DNA of 64,000 nt from Lachnospiraceae bacterium (GCA_024405115.1 JAKSPD010000001.1:1-64000), one strand, 5' to 3'; positions 28,275 through 37,078 are shown, numbered from the stretch's first letter. The notes: generated by a model from the letters alone, not told the origin. A program made the numbers and translations.

Positions 28275-29779
28275 TATTTTACAAATGCTGCCAGAGGTGC
28301 TGTATCAAGACCTTCAACATCCTTTAAGATGTCATAAATCTTAACTGCCATTATTTCACATCCGCCTTCTGCGTCTGACTCAACGTTAAGGGGCATGAGC
28401 GGATCATGAAGTGACTTACGGAGAAGGAACCATCCATCACCATGTGTCTTGTCACAGTTGACACGGATTCCCTCAAAATTATCAGGTGCAAGTGAAAGGC
28501 CTTCTGAAGCTGCTACTGCGTCATTAAGTGCCTCAAGTGCCTTATCCTGAACTGCTGCAACGTTTTCTGAAAGAACGTTCATACGGAATTCCTTTGACTC
28601 TGCAGGCTCCTTAAGTTCAGCAACCATCGCCTTTAAGTCATGTCCCTTACCGATTTCGATAAGAAGCTTTACCATGAGGTATGCACCGTCATCAAGGAAG
28701 TAGTTCTCCTTAAGTGCTCCGTGTCCTGAGGTCTCCATCGCAAGTTCTGCATCAACGCCTTCCTTATTGAGACGGATTGCCTCATTGATTACGTTCTTAT
28801 ATCCACGCTTGAACCTTCTGTGAACACCGCCCTTTGAAGCAATGAAATCAGCAAGTCCTGTTGATGTCACTGAGTCGGTAACAAGTGTGCATCCGGGATG
28901 TTCCTTCATGAGAATGGCACCCATCATTGCAATAAGGGCGTTTCTTGTAAGTTCCGTTCCGTCAGAAAGTACGGCACCTGCACGGTCAACGTCAGTATCA
29001 AAGATTATTCCCAGATCAGCCTTTGCTGAAAGGGTAGCGGCAACGATTGCCTCTGCGGCCTTCTTGTCCTCAGGGTTCGGGATATGATTCGGGAAGCTTC
29101 CGTCAGGATCAAGGAACTGCGAACCTTCAGTATCTGCTCCGAGTGGCTTAAGGACCTTTGCCTCGAAGAATCCGCCGGCACCGTTTCCGGCATCCACGAT
29201 TACCCTGAATCCCTTAAGGGGGTGCTCATAGTCAACGGCATTAACGTTCTTTTTAATGATGTCGCAGAGATGTGCGGCATAAACAGAAATGAAGTCCTCT
29301 TCACTGTTGCACTTCTCGCAGCATTTCTTTTCAGCGGGAGCAATGTCCTCAGCTATCTCTATAAGCTTTGCAATGTCAGCCTTCTCAAGTCCGCCGTCCC
29401 TGGTAAAGAACTTCATGCCGTTTCTCTGTGAGGGAAGATGGCTTGCGGTAATCATTATGCTTCCGTCAAAGGGTTCATCTCCCAGAACGGTACTCATGAA
29501 CATGCAGGGTGTTGAAGCCATGGAGAAATCAGTGCAGGGAACTCCCTGTGCATTCAGGCCTGCCTTCGTCCAGGAAACGATCTGAGGGCCTGTAAGACGT
29601 GAGTCGCGTCCGATGGCCACCTTGATCTCATCCTTCTGAAGGCGCTCTTTAAGCCACTTTCCGAAAGCACCTGCTAAAGATGTAACTGCATCCTCTGTAA
29701 GATTAACTGCCTCACCGGCATTGTTTTCCATTGCAACGCCTCTTATGTCGCTGCCGTTCTGTAACTTTGAATACTTCAT
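28274..29779 (-). CDS. Phosphomannomutase/phosphoglucomutase
   Basis: Interconverts hexose 6-phosphate and 1-phosphate, supplying activated-sugar synthesis. The 501-aa protein has the phosphoserine loop MITASHLPSQRNG, the metal loop IIFDTDVDRAG, the sugar-binding ETSGHGALKEN and a phosphate-binding C-terminal domain. The metal loop differs from the common DGDGDR form. A strong promoter (29823-29851) and AAAAGGAG precede its ATG. It is first of a four-gene operon ending at 24503. Substrate preference (mannose or glucose) cannot be told by eye. Confidence 0.88.
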   Translation of the reverse strand: MKYSKLQNGSDIRGVAMENNAGEAVNLTEDAVTSLAGAFGKWLKERLQKDEIKVAIGRDSRLTGPQIVSWTKAGLNAQGVPCTDFSMASTPCMFMSTVLGDEPFDGSIMITASHLPSQRNGMKFFTRDGGLEKADIAKLIEIAEDIAPAEKKCCEKCNSEEDFISVYAAHLCDIIKKNVNAVDYEHPLKGFRVIVDAGNGAGGFFEAKVLKPLGADTEGSQFLDPDGSFPNHIPNPEDKKAAEAIVAATLSAKADLGIIFDTDVDRAGAVLSDGTELTRNALIAMMGAILMKEHPGCTLVTDSVTSTGLADFIASKGGVHRRFKRGYKNVINEAIRLNKEGVDAELAMETSGHGALKENYFLDDGAYLMVKLLIEIGKGHDLKAMVAELKEPAESKEFRMNVLSENVAAVQDKALEALNDAVAASEGLSLAPDNFEGIRVNCDKTHGDGWFLLRKSLHDPLMPLNVESDAEGGCEIMAVKIYDILKDVEGLDTAPLAAFVK

Positions 29780-29822
29780 TTATGTAACTCCTTTTAAGTT
29801 GGTTTTAAACTCACAATAGTTT

Positions 29823-29851
29823 ATTATACCCTATTACAAAGATAATATGAA
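29823..29851 (-). promoter_or_regulatory. Promoter of the phosphohexomutase operon
   Basis: On the minus strand, TTCATA (29846-29851) and a perfect TATAAT (29823-29828) are 17 bp apart, about 45 nt before the ATG at 29779. Tandem repeats lie directly upstream (29878-29943). Confidence 0.7.
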
Positions 29852-29877
29852 GTGGATATACAAAGAAAAAACGCACT

Positions 29878-29943
29878 GTTCAGACACTGTCCGGACCGTT
29901 CAGACACCGTCCGGGACGTTCAGACACCATCCGGGACGTTCAT
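29878..29943. repeat. 20-bp tandem repeat, three copies plus a partial
   Basis: Units start at 29878, 29898 and 29918 with consensus GTTCAGACACYGTCCGGRMC; a fourth begins at 29938 and diverges after GTTCA. The unit contains a near-palindrome (GTCCGGGAC or GTCCGGAC). It is noncoding, lies between the CapA gene and the phosphohexomutase promoter, and could be a set of protein-binding sites or a plain minisatellite. Confidence 0.85.
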
Positions 29944-30013
29944 CACCTCACGGTTTTTACTGTTATGGGTACAGTATAGATCCCGGAATACACAAACCAG
30001 GCATTCCCGGTTA

Positions 30014-31294
30014 TTATAACTTATATTCTGACCTGATTCCCGGGAATTTCTTTCCGGTCACTCTCTTAAATATGACTTCCAGTTCTGAAAGAAGAGCTTC
30101 TTTCTGAGAATCGTCAAGCTTCTCATAAAGCTTTTCGATGGGATATACGGTGATCCTTCCGACGGGGGTGTCGCCGTCCATGGTTCTGCATCTCTCACGG
30201 TACATCTCGTCTGTTACCGTAAGACCGCCCTTTAATTCCTCCACAATTTTGCAGATAGAGAAGGTGACTTCTTTGATCTTTCCTTTTTCCACATAGAGGT
30301 GCGGAACCACGGAATACTCCGGAAGGGTGCTCCTTTCCGCATAAGTGGAGAAGGGACTCATGGATACGTTGCCGATGGAAAAGAAGCAGGGCATCTTCCT
30401 GAGATATTCTGCCTTCTGAAGTGTATGGGAATGTGCAGCAAGCACGCCATCAAAGCCCATCTTCATGAATTCCCAGGCCATGTACTCGGAGAATGCGCCG
30501 GGAGTCACGTTAAACTGTCCTCCCATATGCGGCAGGATAAAAACAAGATCGGCATTTTTTCTGGCTTCCTGATAATCTGCCTCGACCTGCTTCAGGCAGT
30601 CTTCGTATGCCTTTGGAACCAGGACATCATCGGCGTAAGCCTGTGGAATTCCAAAGACATTTCGCATTTTCACTTCATCTTCCCAGAGAGGCTTTTTTCC
30701 GGCAATTTCTTCGCAGAGCCTGAGGGCGTCTTTATATGCCTTTGTAGACTGTCTGTTGCCAACTGCCAGTTTTATCGTACAGGGGCGCAGATAATTGACG
30801 TGATCCCCCTTTTTCTCATCGGGCTCGCTCCCGTTGATACCGTAGTTTGTACCGTAGGTATAGGCGATGACTGCGATCTTTGTATCCCCGAGCTGCTTAT
30901 AGAAGATTCGTTCCGGCATGTCCTTTCTGTAGTTTATAAAGGTTCCGGTGTGGTCAAGGCCGATGGCATCGAGGGCCTTAATCGTATTTTCAAGCCCTTC
31001 GCTGCCACGGTCCATGGCATGGTTATTGGCGGTAGACACAAAATCCACGCCGATTTCCTTCATGGTTTCCGCAATCTCATTTGGAGCGTTGAAGGAAACC
31101 AGCCGATAAGTATACCCCAGCTCCTCTCCTGCCAAAGGAGTCTCGAGGTTTGCCATAACATAGTCCGCGTCCTTTAAAAGCGGCTTTAAATGCTTATATG
31201 CCGGCATAAAATCAAAACTTCCGTCCTTTTTTCTCGCCTGGCTGAATACGGGCGGCTCACACATCACATCACCGAGTATGGTTATCTTTTTCAT
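30014..31294 (-). CDS. CapA family protein (metallophosphatase-like)
   Basis: Belongs to the CapA/PgsA group with a calcineurin-like fold, named for poly-gamma-glutamate capsule genes but often of unknown substrate. The 426-aa protein has the metal-site motifs LGDVM at the N-terminus, MANLETPL, TANNHAMDRG and, later, LAAHSHTLQ with the paired His. There is no signal peptide or TM anchor, unlike capsule CapA, so it likely works in the cytoplasm. It follows a terminator after the ornithine-cyclodeaminase-like gene, with a weak ribosome site. No other pgs or cap genes are nearby. A phosphoester-cleaving role fits the phosphatase-rich neighbours, but is inference. Confidence 0.8.
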   Translation of the reverse strand: MKKITILGDVMCEPPVFSQARKKDGSFDFMPAYKHLKPLLKDADYVMANLETPLAGEELGYTYRLVSFNAPNEIAETMKEIGVDFVSTANNHAMDRGSEGLENTIKALDAIGLDHTGTFINYRKDMPERIFYKQLGDTKIAVIAYTYGTNYGINGSEPDEKKGDHVNYLRPCTIKLAVGNRQSTKAYKDALRLCEEIAGKKPLWEDEVKMRNVFGIPQAYADDVLVPKAYEDCLKQVEADYQEARKNADLVFILPHMGGQFNVTPGAFSEYMAWEFMKMGFDGVLAAHSHTLQKAEYLRKMPCFFSIGNVSMSPFSTYAERSTLPEYSVVPHLYVEKGKIKEVTFSICKIVEELKGGLTVTDEMYRERCRTMDGDTPVGRITVYPIEKLYEKLDDSQKEALLSELEVIFKRVTGKKFPGIRSEYKL

Positions 31295-31313
31295 ATAATC
31301 CGACCTATTTTGA

Positions 31314-31348
31314 ATTTTTAAAAGCAGGGACCACAGAAGCCCCTGCCG
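31314..31348 (-). terminator. Terminator after the ornithine-cyclodeaminase-like gene
   Basis: On the minus strand GCAGGG (31341-31346) pairs with CCCTGC (31324-31329), followed by TTTTAAAAATT. It separates the three-gene phosphatase/reductase unit from the CapA gene, although read-through is possible. Confidence 0.65.
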
Positions 31349-31424
31349 TCATAAATAATTTTACGTTTATTTAACGTTTTTGTCCATAAAGGAAGAGAAA
31401 GCATTCTCTCAGATTCAAAAACTC

Positions 31425-32441
31425 TTACCAGTATTTCAGCATCGTGCCTTTTTTTTCGGCGAGTGCCTTGCGGTAGACACGTGTCGCTATGGCGATATCC
31501 TCGATTCCCATGCCCACACAGTTGAAATAGATCGTCTCTTCATCGGAGGTACGGCCGGGTATACTTCCTGCAATGACAGCACCAAGCTCACCGGAAAGCT
31601 CCGAATCCTCAAAAATCCCTTCGTTTGCCATCTTGGCAATGGCGCTGGTGTTCCTGTGCTTTACTGCCTGCCAGTTGTCCACGAACCTTTTATCCGACTT
31701 TGAGACCATATCGTAGGTACATTCAAAACCGCCGAAGTTGATGTACAGAGCTCCCTTTGCAAGGTCACAGAAATCAACGACCGGGCTTGCCGCGCCGGTG
31801 GCCGTTACCACAATATCGCACTCCTTTGCCATCTCCTTTTCCGAAGAAATTACCGAAATACCGAGTTTTTCTGTCATCCTTTCCGCAAAATCATCGGTTC
31901 TTTCTTTTACAAGGTCATAAACATAGACCGTTTCCAGTGACGGACAGCCTACCATGGCAGCCAGAAGCATATATTCCGCGATCAGCCCTGCCCCAAAAAT
32001 AAATAAGGTCCCGGCATTCTTCTTTGCAAGATACTTTACAGCCACACCCCCTATGGCACCCGTACGCGTGTTGCTGATCACAGTCCCGTCCATGACAGCT
32101 AAAGGAAACTTTGTATCCGGGTCATTTAAAATGGTGATCGCCGATGCTCTCGGTAGTCCCTTTGCAAGATTGCCCGGGTTGCTGCCGATCCATTTCATGC
32201 CGGCCATATCATAATCTCCTCCGACATATCCGGGCATGGAATTGATACGGCCCTTCACCTTTTCCTCTGCTATCGTCTTTCCGAAATTCATGGAAACCTT
32301 GTCGGGCACACGGACATCGCCGTTTTCACGAAGAACGAGAAGATCCTCCATATCCTTAACTGCCAGTGTCATGTCACCGCCGCCAAGTTCAATAACCTCA
32401 TCCCTGTTCAAATATAAAAGATCCAGTTTTACTTCTCCCAT
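31425..32441 (-). CDS. Ornithine cyclodeaminase / mu-crystallin family protein
   Basis: NAD(P)-dependent enzyme of the OCD/mu-crystallin superfamily, which includes ornithine cyclodeaminase, cyclic-imine reductases and amino-acid dehydrogenases. The 338-aa protein has the N-terminal substrate platform (MPGYVGGDYDMAGMKWIGS), LAVMDGTVISNTRTGAIGGVA and the Rossmann motif FIFGAGLIAEYML. VVTATGAASPVVD follows. The specific substrate is not evident. It is co-transcribed with a histidine phosphatase and a phosphodiesterase-like enzyme (4-nt gap), so it may process the amine-containing product of those enzymes. Confidence 0.8.
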   Translation of the reverse strand: MGEVKLDLLYLNRDEVIELGGGDMTLAVKDMEDLLVLRENGDVRVPDKVSMNFGKTIAEEKVKGRINSMPGYVGGDYDMAGMKWIGSNPGNLAKGLPRASAITILNDPDTKFPLAVMDGTVISNTRTGAIGGVAVKYLAKKNAGTLFIFGAGLIAEYMLLAAMVGCPSLETVYVYDLVKERTDDFAERMTEKLGISVISSEKEMAKECDIVVTATGAASPVVDFCDLAKGALYINFGGFECTYDMVSKSDKRFVDNWQAVKHRNTSAIAKMANEGIFEDSELSGELGAVIAGSIPGRTSDEETIYFNCVGMGIEDIAIATRVYRKALAEKKGTMLKYW

Positions 32442-32445
32442 CTGT

Positions 32446-33012
32446 TTATACCTGCTCCTCCATTTTTATTTCACCGACACCAAACGCAAAGGCTCTGATC
32501 TCACAGTTCTGTGTTTTGCTGTCCTTATTGATGGCACCGTTCTCCGGAATCGGTTCAAAATAATACTTAACGCATCTTGACACGCCGCCATGGGTCACCA
32601 GAAGCACGTTCTTTTCTCTGTATTTTTCCTCAACCTCCTTCAGAAGTTCATGGACTCTGCCCATAAAATCCGAAAGAGGTTCCATCCCCTCAGGGAAGTC
32701 TTTCGTGTTCAGGTTATAGTACAGGTCATGATCATAGTATTCATATGGCTGACCCGTGATGATGCCTCCGCAGCGCTCCATCAGCCTTTTATCGTATATA
32801 ACGGGAACGTGATTTCTGTTTATGATCTCACAGGTATGTCTTGTACGAATCAGCGGGGAACACAGAATAAGATCAAGAGGCAGCTTTTCAACTGCATCGG
32901 CGGCAGCCTCTGCCTGCTTTATGCCTTCTTCGTTAATATCCTCATCCGACTGGCAGTTCCAGCGGCGAGTCTTATTAAGATTTGTCTGTCCGTGTCTTAT
33001 CAGATAAAGCAT
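32446..33012 (-). CDS. Histidine phosphatase family protein
   Basis: Small (188 aa) cytosolic member of the phosphoglycerate-mutase-like phosphatase superfamily. The catalytic N-terminal motif LIRHGQTNLN and the second His in LLVTHGGVSRC are present, as are CSPLIRTRHTCE and MERCGG, where the acid residue lies. The substrate is unknown. The start is 2 nt after the phosphodiesterase gene. It is the second of three clustered phosphoester hydrolases. Confidence 0.85.
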   Translation of the reverse strand: MLYLIRHGQTNLNKTRRWNCQSDEDINEEGIKQAEAAADAVEKLPLDLILCSPLIRTRHTCEIINRNHVPVIYDKRLMERCGGIITGQPYEYYDHDLYYNLNTKDFPEGMEPLSDFMGRVHELLKEVEEKYREKNVLLVTHGGVSRCVKYYFEPIPENGAINKDSKTQNCEIRAFAFGVGEIKMEEQV

Positions 33013-33014
33013 GA

Positions 33015-33839
33015 TTACTCCTTTTCCGTGACAACACCATAGTAATGTACCACGTTCAGATCCAGCGGACTGTCTGTTCCGTGGTCACCAAGGTGCCTTT
33101 TGTTTTCCTCCGTGGGCTCGACCGCGTGACATCCGTGGTCTGACATAAAGCCGATGAGAGCATTATGATTCTTCCAGTTCCGCTTAATGGTTTCGACAAA
33201 GTATTCGAAAAGCTGTCCCTGCTGATAGAATGCCGCAACAGAATGCGGATCCTCCGGACCGTACTTATGATCATATGTGTCGTACTTTCCGGTCCATACC
33301 ACGATCACATCATGTTTGTCTTCAATGATAAGATCACGTACCTTTTCCGCACGCTCTCCCTCATTTTCGATCACAAAATAATCCATGTCTCTCTCCAGCC
33401 AGATGTTTGACATGCTGCAGCTCTTCTGTCCAAGAAGTGCGATTTTCTTTCCGGCTCTAATCATGGAGTCAAAAAGAGAATCGATCGTAATGACCGGTTT
33501 CCGGTATTCGGTGATGCCGTGCACTGCGGGCATTGCGCCTGTATAAATCGTGCCGAAATTCACCGGTGTTACGGAAGGCATGACTGAATGGAGCGGAACA
33601 GCGATCTGTGTCAGCTTCTGAACGGGATACATGGCATCCGGATATTTGTTTATCATCCACTGAGCCATGCAGTCGGGATTCTGAATAAAAAGCCGGTCAA
33701 AAGGTTTTCTGCAAAGGTCCCTGACGGCATCTTCCACAAACAGTAAAGGCTCTTCCGAAAGAGCCGGTCTTTCAACATCAAAAAGATCTGCAATTGTAGC
33801 CGCGACATGTGTCAACGGCAGCTTATTCACTTCACTCAT
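33015..33839 (-). CDS. Alkaline-phosphatase-superfamily phosphodiesterase (nucleotide pyrophosphatase-like)
   Basis: The 274-aa product resembles type I phosphodiesterase / nucleotide pyrophosphatase enzymes. The nucleophile region is MPSVTPVNFGTIYTGAMP, where the Thr after PSVTP would be the nucleophile. GFMSDHGCHAVEP gives the Asp-His metal ligands and LGDHGTDSPL the last His. It lacks a signal peptide, so it is probably cytoplasmic. The start at 33839 has AAAGGAAAAAG upstream and an extended -10 promoter at 33877-33885. Substrate unknown; phosphonate or phosphodiester hydrolysis are the family options. Confidence 0.78.
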   Translation of the reverse strand: MSEVNKLPLTHVAATIADLFDVERPALSEEPLLFVEDAVRDLCRKPFDRLFIQNPDCMAQWMINKYPDAMYPVQKLTQIAVPLHSVMPSVTPVNFGTIYTGAMPAVHGITEYRKPVITIDSLFDSMIRAGKKIALLGQKSCSMSNIWLERDMDYFVIENEGERAEKVRDLIIEDKHDVIVVWTGKYDTYDHKYGPEDPHSVAAFYQQGQLFEYFVETIKRNWKNHNALIGFMSDHGCHAVEPTEENKRHLGDHGTDSPLDLNVVHYYGVVTEKE

Positions 33840-33876
33840 TATTCTTTTTCCTTTCTTTTGTTCGCAGAACCTTTTT

Positions 33877-33885
33877 ATTATAACA
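33877..33885 (-). promoter_or_regulatory. Extended -10 promoter of the phosphodiesterase operon
   Basis: Minus strand TGTTATAAT (TG-n-TATAAT) lies about 40 nt before the ATG. No good -35 is needed or seen. It would drive the phosphodiesterase, histidine phosphatase and cyclodeaminase-like genes. Confidence 0.6.
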
Positions 33886-34040
33886 GATTCTAAGAATAAA
33901 AAGTAAAAAATGACTGCCGCAATACCAAAATATCATTTCAGTATAGCGACAGCCGGATTCTGTCACCGTACAACCCCTTCAGTCTGTCAAATTCCCGATT
34001 ATAGGCAATTTCTGATTCCCGCGTCATGCAGCAGCGCTCA

Positions 34041-34697
34041 TCAATGCATAAGGCTGTCAATGACCGGTTCAATTTCCAGCAGGCTGTCAAGCACTGCAAA
34101 GGATAATGTTCTTGTCTCATTATTTGCGGGAACCACATCCGGAATCAGGATAGGGTACATTCCTGCGGCTTTCGCCGATTTGATTCCCGCTACGGAATCT
34201 TCCAGCACGACACAGTCTTCCGGCGCAACATGAAGCTCTTCTGCAGCCTTTAGGAAAATATCCGGCGCAGGTTTTCCATGGGATACCATGTCCCCTCCGA
34301 TCACTGCCGAAAATGCATCCAGTATCCCGTTACTCTTCAGATGCTGCTCGGTTACTTTTACCGCTGTTGATGATGCTACAGCAAGAAGAATCCCTTTTTT
34401 CTTTGCAAGTTCGATCATTTCTTTCACTCCGGGCATAAGCACTGAACCTCCTTTTTCAAGGATTTCCTCAGAGATCAGAAAACGTTCCTGCCAGACATTC
34501 TCATAATCAAACGATTCCCCGAGAGCGTCTTTAAAAATTCTCACAGCCTCCCTTTTATTGATTGCTCGGGTTGCCAGAAGCACTTCCTCCGTCACATCAT
34601 AACCGTGTTTTCTGCCGGCTTCCTTCCATGCCCTCATGTAAATGCGCTCTGTATCCAGAAGGGTTCCGTCTACATCACAAATAATTGCCTTGATCAT
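34041..34697 (-). CDS. HAD family phosphatase (beta-phosphoglucomutase-like)
   Basis: Cytosolic HAD-IA hydrolase of 218 aa. Motif I is CDVDGTLLDTE with the nucleophile Asp and general acid Asp. A four-helix cap follows; motif II is AVASST, motif III lies in GKPAPDIFLKA and motif IV is VLEDSVAGI. Such proteins dephosphorylate sugar phosphates or act as beta-phosphoglucomutase. Its GAGGAAAAAG ribosome site directly follows the AraC-remnant stop codon. The neighbours are a rhamnosidase and other phosphatases, but no sugar kinase or transporter is visible. Confidence 0.85.
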   Translation of the reverse strand: MIKAIICDVDGTLLDTERIYMRAWKEAGRKHGYDVTEEVLLATRAINKREAVRIFKDALGESFDYENVWQERFLISEEILEKGGSVLMPGVKEMIELAKKKGILLAVASSTAVKVTEQHLKSNGILDAFSAVIGGDMVSHGKPAPDIFLKAAEELHVAPEDCVVLEDSVAGIKSAKAAGMYPILIPDVVPANNETRTLSFAVLDSLLEIEPVIDSLMH

Positions 34698-34711
34698 TCT
34701 TTTTCCTCTTT

Positions 34712-34822
34712 TTATTGATTTTTATATTCACTTAGCGTCATTCCCTTAAATTTCCGGAAAAGCCTGCCGTAATATTTTGTATCCCGGTAACCGACGATAT
34801 TGGCCACTTCACAGGTATGCAT
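34712..34822 (-). pseudogene. AraC-family regulator, C-terminal remnant
   Basis: The frame encodes 36 residues: MHTCEVANIVGYRDTKYYG, then RLFRKFKGMTLSEYKNQ. This is the second helix-turn-helix and tail of an AraC/XylS regulator. A stop (34826-34828) precedes it immediately, and the rhamnosidase stop codon occupies 34829-34831. The rest of the AraC gene, normally 250 or more residues, is gone. It looks like a deletion that fused the rhamnosidase gene to the last part of the regulator. Confidence 0.8.
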
Positions 34823-34828
34823 GTCTCA

Positions 34829-37078
34829 CTACTGTTCCCGGAAGAACTTACCCTCTGAGACGATAAGCTCTTCTCCTCCCGGAAGTGTCACCAGCGCTTC
34901 CGTTCCTTTCGGAACCGTCAGTTCATAACGGACCTTCCCCTCTTTTGTAATTTCCCAGCCCGCACCGATGTGCCCGCCTGCCGTATCCAGCTCTACCGTA
35001 AGCTTGCCGAGACGCTTTTCCGGAAGCGGCTTCCAGGAAAACTTCCGATATCCCGGCTGCAGGGGCATTAACCCACCGGCCCTGCCCACGATCCAGTCAA
35101 GGACAGCGCCGAACATGTAGTGATTGAGAGATGCATTTCGGATGTCCTTCATTCCTTCATCCGTAAAGGTGTCCGGCCTCTCCCATAAAGTAGTTGCCCC
35201 GTATTTAAGCATACTCATCCAGGAAGGCATACTTTCCGAAAGCAGGAGGTCATATGCCTTTTCCGCATATCCGTTTTCCGAAAGGGCATGAAGCACAAGC
35301 GGAGCTCCCACGACACCGCACAAAAGCTTATCCTCATTTTTCGTGATCATTTCGGAAAGATGCTTTGCGGCCTCCGGGCGTTCTTCTTCGTTAAGAAGTC
35401 CAAAGCAGAGAAGGAGCGTGCAGGCAGCATAGGTATCCCGGTAATTGAAAAACCTTGCCCGGAACGCTTCTCTTATGTTGTCTCTCAGTGCCTTTTGCTT
35501 CTCTGTTTCTTCTTTTGGTTTACATAATATTTCGCCTGCCCTGATCAGAAGTTCCACGGAATGGAAGTAATATGCCGAAGCAATCATGTCCTTATCCGTC
35601 TTTGGATGCCTCGGATCCGGCCCATCCAGTGCGAGCCAGTCCCCGTAATGGTTTCCTTCTAACCAGAGATATTCCTCGGGTCCTGCTTTCCGCAGATATT
35701 CCACATAGCGAAACATGGCGGGATAACACTCTTCAAGAACCGCTTTGTCCCCATAGATCTCATACAATGTCATGGGAATGATGGTGATGGCATCGGCCCA
35801 CGCCGCGGAAACGCGAAAGTCCTTCGCATGGCGGTTATACGGCGCTATGGCCGGAATTCCGCCGTCTGCATGCTGTTCGGAAACAATATCCCTTAGCCAG
35901 CAGCGGTAAAAACGATAAACATCATAATAAAAGCCGGCACTTCTGCAGAAGACCTGTGCGTCCCCAAGCCACCCCAGTCTCTCGTCACGCTGCGGGCAGT
36001 CTGTCGGGACTTCCAGGAAATTGCTGCGCATGTTCCAGAGAATACATTCACAGAGCTGATTGAGTTTTTCGTTTCCGCTTTCGACAAAGCCGGTGCGTTT
36101 CATGTCCGTATACACGGCTGCGGCGGTGAAGTTTGCCAAAACAAGTTCCCTCTTCGGTTCTGTTTCCACGGCAATATACCGGAACCCCTGGAAAGTAAAG
36201 ATGGGTTTTAACAGATTCTCTCCGTCATGCCCTAAAGTATACTCCATCGTCTGGGCTGCGGTACGAAGATTCTTTACGTAAAAATTCCCGTTCTCATCGA
36301 GAGTTTCCGCATGGCGGATGGTCACTTTATCCCCCTTACGGCCGTTGATTTTCACCTCGGCAAAGCCCGCCATGTTCTGTCCGAAATCAATAACGGTATC
36401 TCCTTTGGGTGTGACAAAAAGCCTTTTTGCGGAAAGTCTTTCATGAGGCGTGACATATTCTTTTTCCTGCGGGATGAGGGCAGTATGGATGTCTTCCGTT
36501 ACCGCTTTTCCGATCCGCTTCGCTTCTTTTGCGTAATCGATCACTTCTCCCTGGTAAGGATGGGTAAAAAGAAGACAGGAATGATATATGTCCCAGGTTT
36601 CATCGGTGACAACCGTTTCCTGTTCCCCGTCATCATAAGTAATTTCAAGTTCTGCGATCACACACGGTTTTTCCGTAAAGAAATGGTTTCCGGCTCCCAG
36701 CAGCCCGGCACAGGCCCAGCCGCAGCCCGCAAGGATCTCCAGCCTGTTTTCATTTTTCAGAAGGAAAGTCACGTCATATGTCTGATACTGGATCCGCTTC
36801 TCATAATCCGTCCATCCGGGATCAAAAAGCCCTCGGTTCAGACATTCACCGTTTACAGATATGCGGTAAAGACCGCAGGCAGTGGCATGAAGAACTGCAT
36901 TTTTCACTTTTTTTGCCGACAGGAATTTCTTCTCAAATACCGGTGCCGGATCAAACCGCCCCTCGGGATTGATGACGGAAGCCACGACTTCGCCGGTGGA
37001 AAGCATTTTTGAGGAATCGGCGACAGCCGCCTCCTTTTCTGTTTTATTTTCTGTGATCCATTTTGCGTTTTCTAACAT
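34829..37078 (-). CDS. Alpha-L-rhamnosidase (glycoside hydrolase family 78)
   Basis: Releases terminal alpha-L-rhamnose from glycans or plant glycosides. I start at ATG 37076-37078 (GTGAGGTATCAT upstream), giving MLENAKWIT as in relatives, 749 aa; a longer frame to 37159 has no ribosome site. The N-terminal beta-sandwich has ACGLYRISVNG and FDPGWTDYEKRIQY. The (alpha/alpha)6 catalytic domain has EVPTDCPQRDERLGWLGD, with acidic catalytic residues, and ATTLWERPD. There is no signal peptide, so substrate must be imported, yet no transporter is adjacent. It ends right at the AraC remnant. Confidence 0.92.
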   Translation of the reverse strand: MLENAKWITENKTEKEAAVADSSKMLSTGEVVASVINPEGRFDPAPVFEKKFLSAKKVKNAVLHATACGLYRISVNGECLNRGLFDPGWTDYEKRIQYQTYDVTFLLKNENRLEILAGCGWACAGLLGAGNHFFTEKPCVIAELEITYDDGEQETVVTDETWDIYHSCLLFTHPYQGEVIDYAKEAKRIGKAVTEDIHTALIPQEKEYVTPHERLSAKRLFVTPKGDTVIDFGQNMAGFAEVKINGRKGDKVTIRHAETLDENGNFYVKNLRTAAQTMEYTLGHDGENLLKPIFTFQGFRYIAVETEPKRELVLANFTAAAVYTDMKRTGFVESGNEKLNQLCECILWNMRSNFLEVPTDCPQRDERLGWLGDAQVFCRSAGFYYDVYRFYRCWLRDIVSEQHADGGIPAIAPYNRHAKDFRVSAAWADAITIIPMTLYEIYGDKAVLEECYPAMFRYVEYLRKAGPEEYLWLEGNHYGDWLALDGPDPRHPKTDKDMIASAYYFHSVELLIRAGEILCKPKEETEKQKALRDNIREAFRARFFNYRDTYAACTLLLCFGLLNEEERPEAAKHLSEMITKNEDKLLCGVVGAPLVLHALSENGYAEKAYDLLLSESMPSWMSMLKYGATTLWERPDTFTDEGMKDIRNASLNHYMFGAVLDWIVGRAGGLMPLQPGYRKFSWKPLPEKRLGKLTVELDTAGGHIGAGWEITKEGKVRYELTVPKGTEALVTLPGGEELIVSEGKFFREQ

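Noticed and set aside
33938..34027. 29-codon minus-strand frame ending in RIRLSLY downstream of the HAD gene
   Set aside because: No ribosome site and no family resemblance; it may be chance coding in a 200-bp gap.
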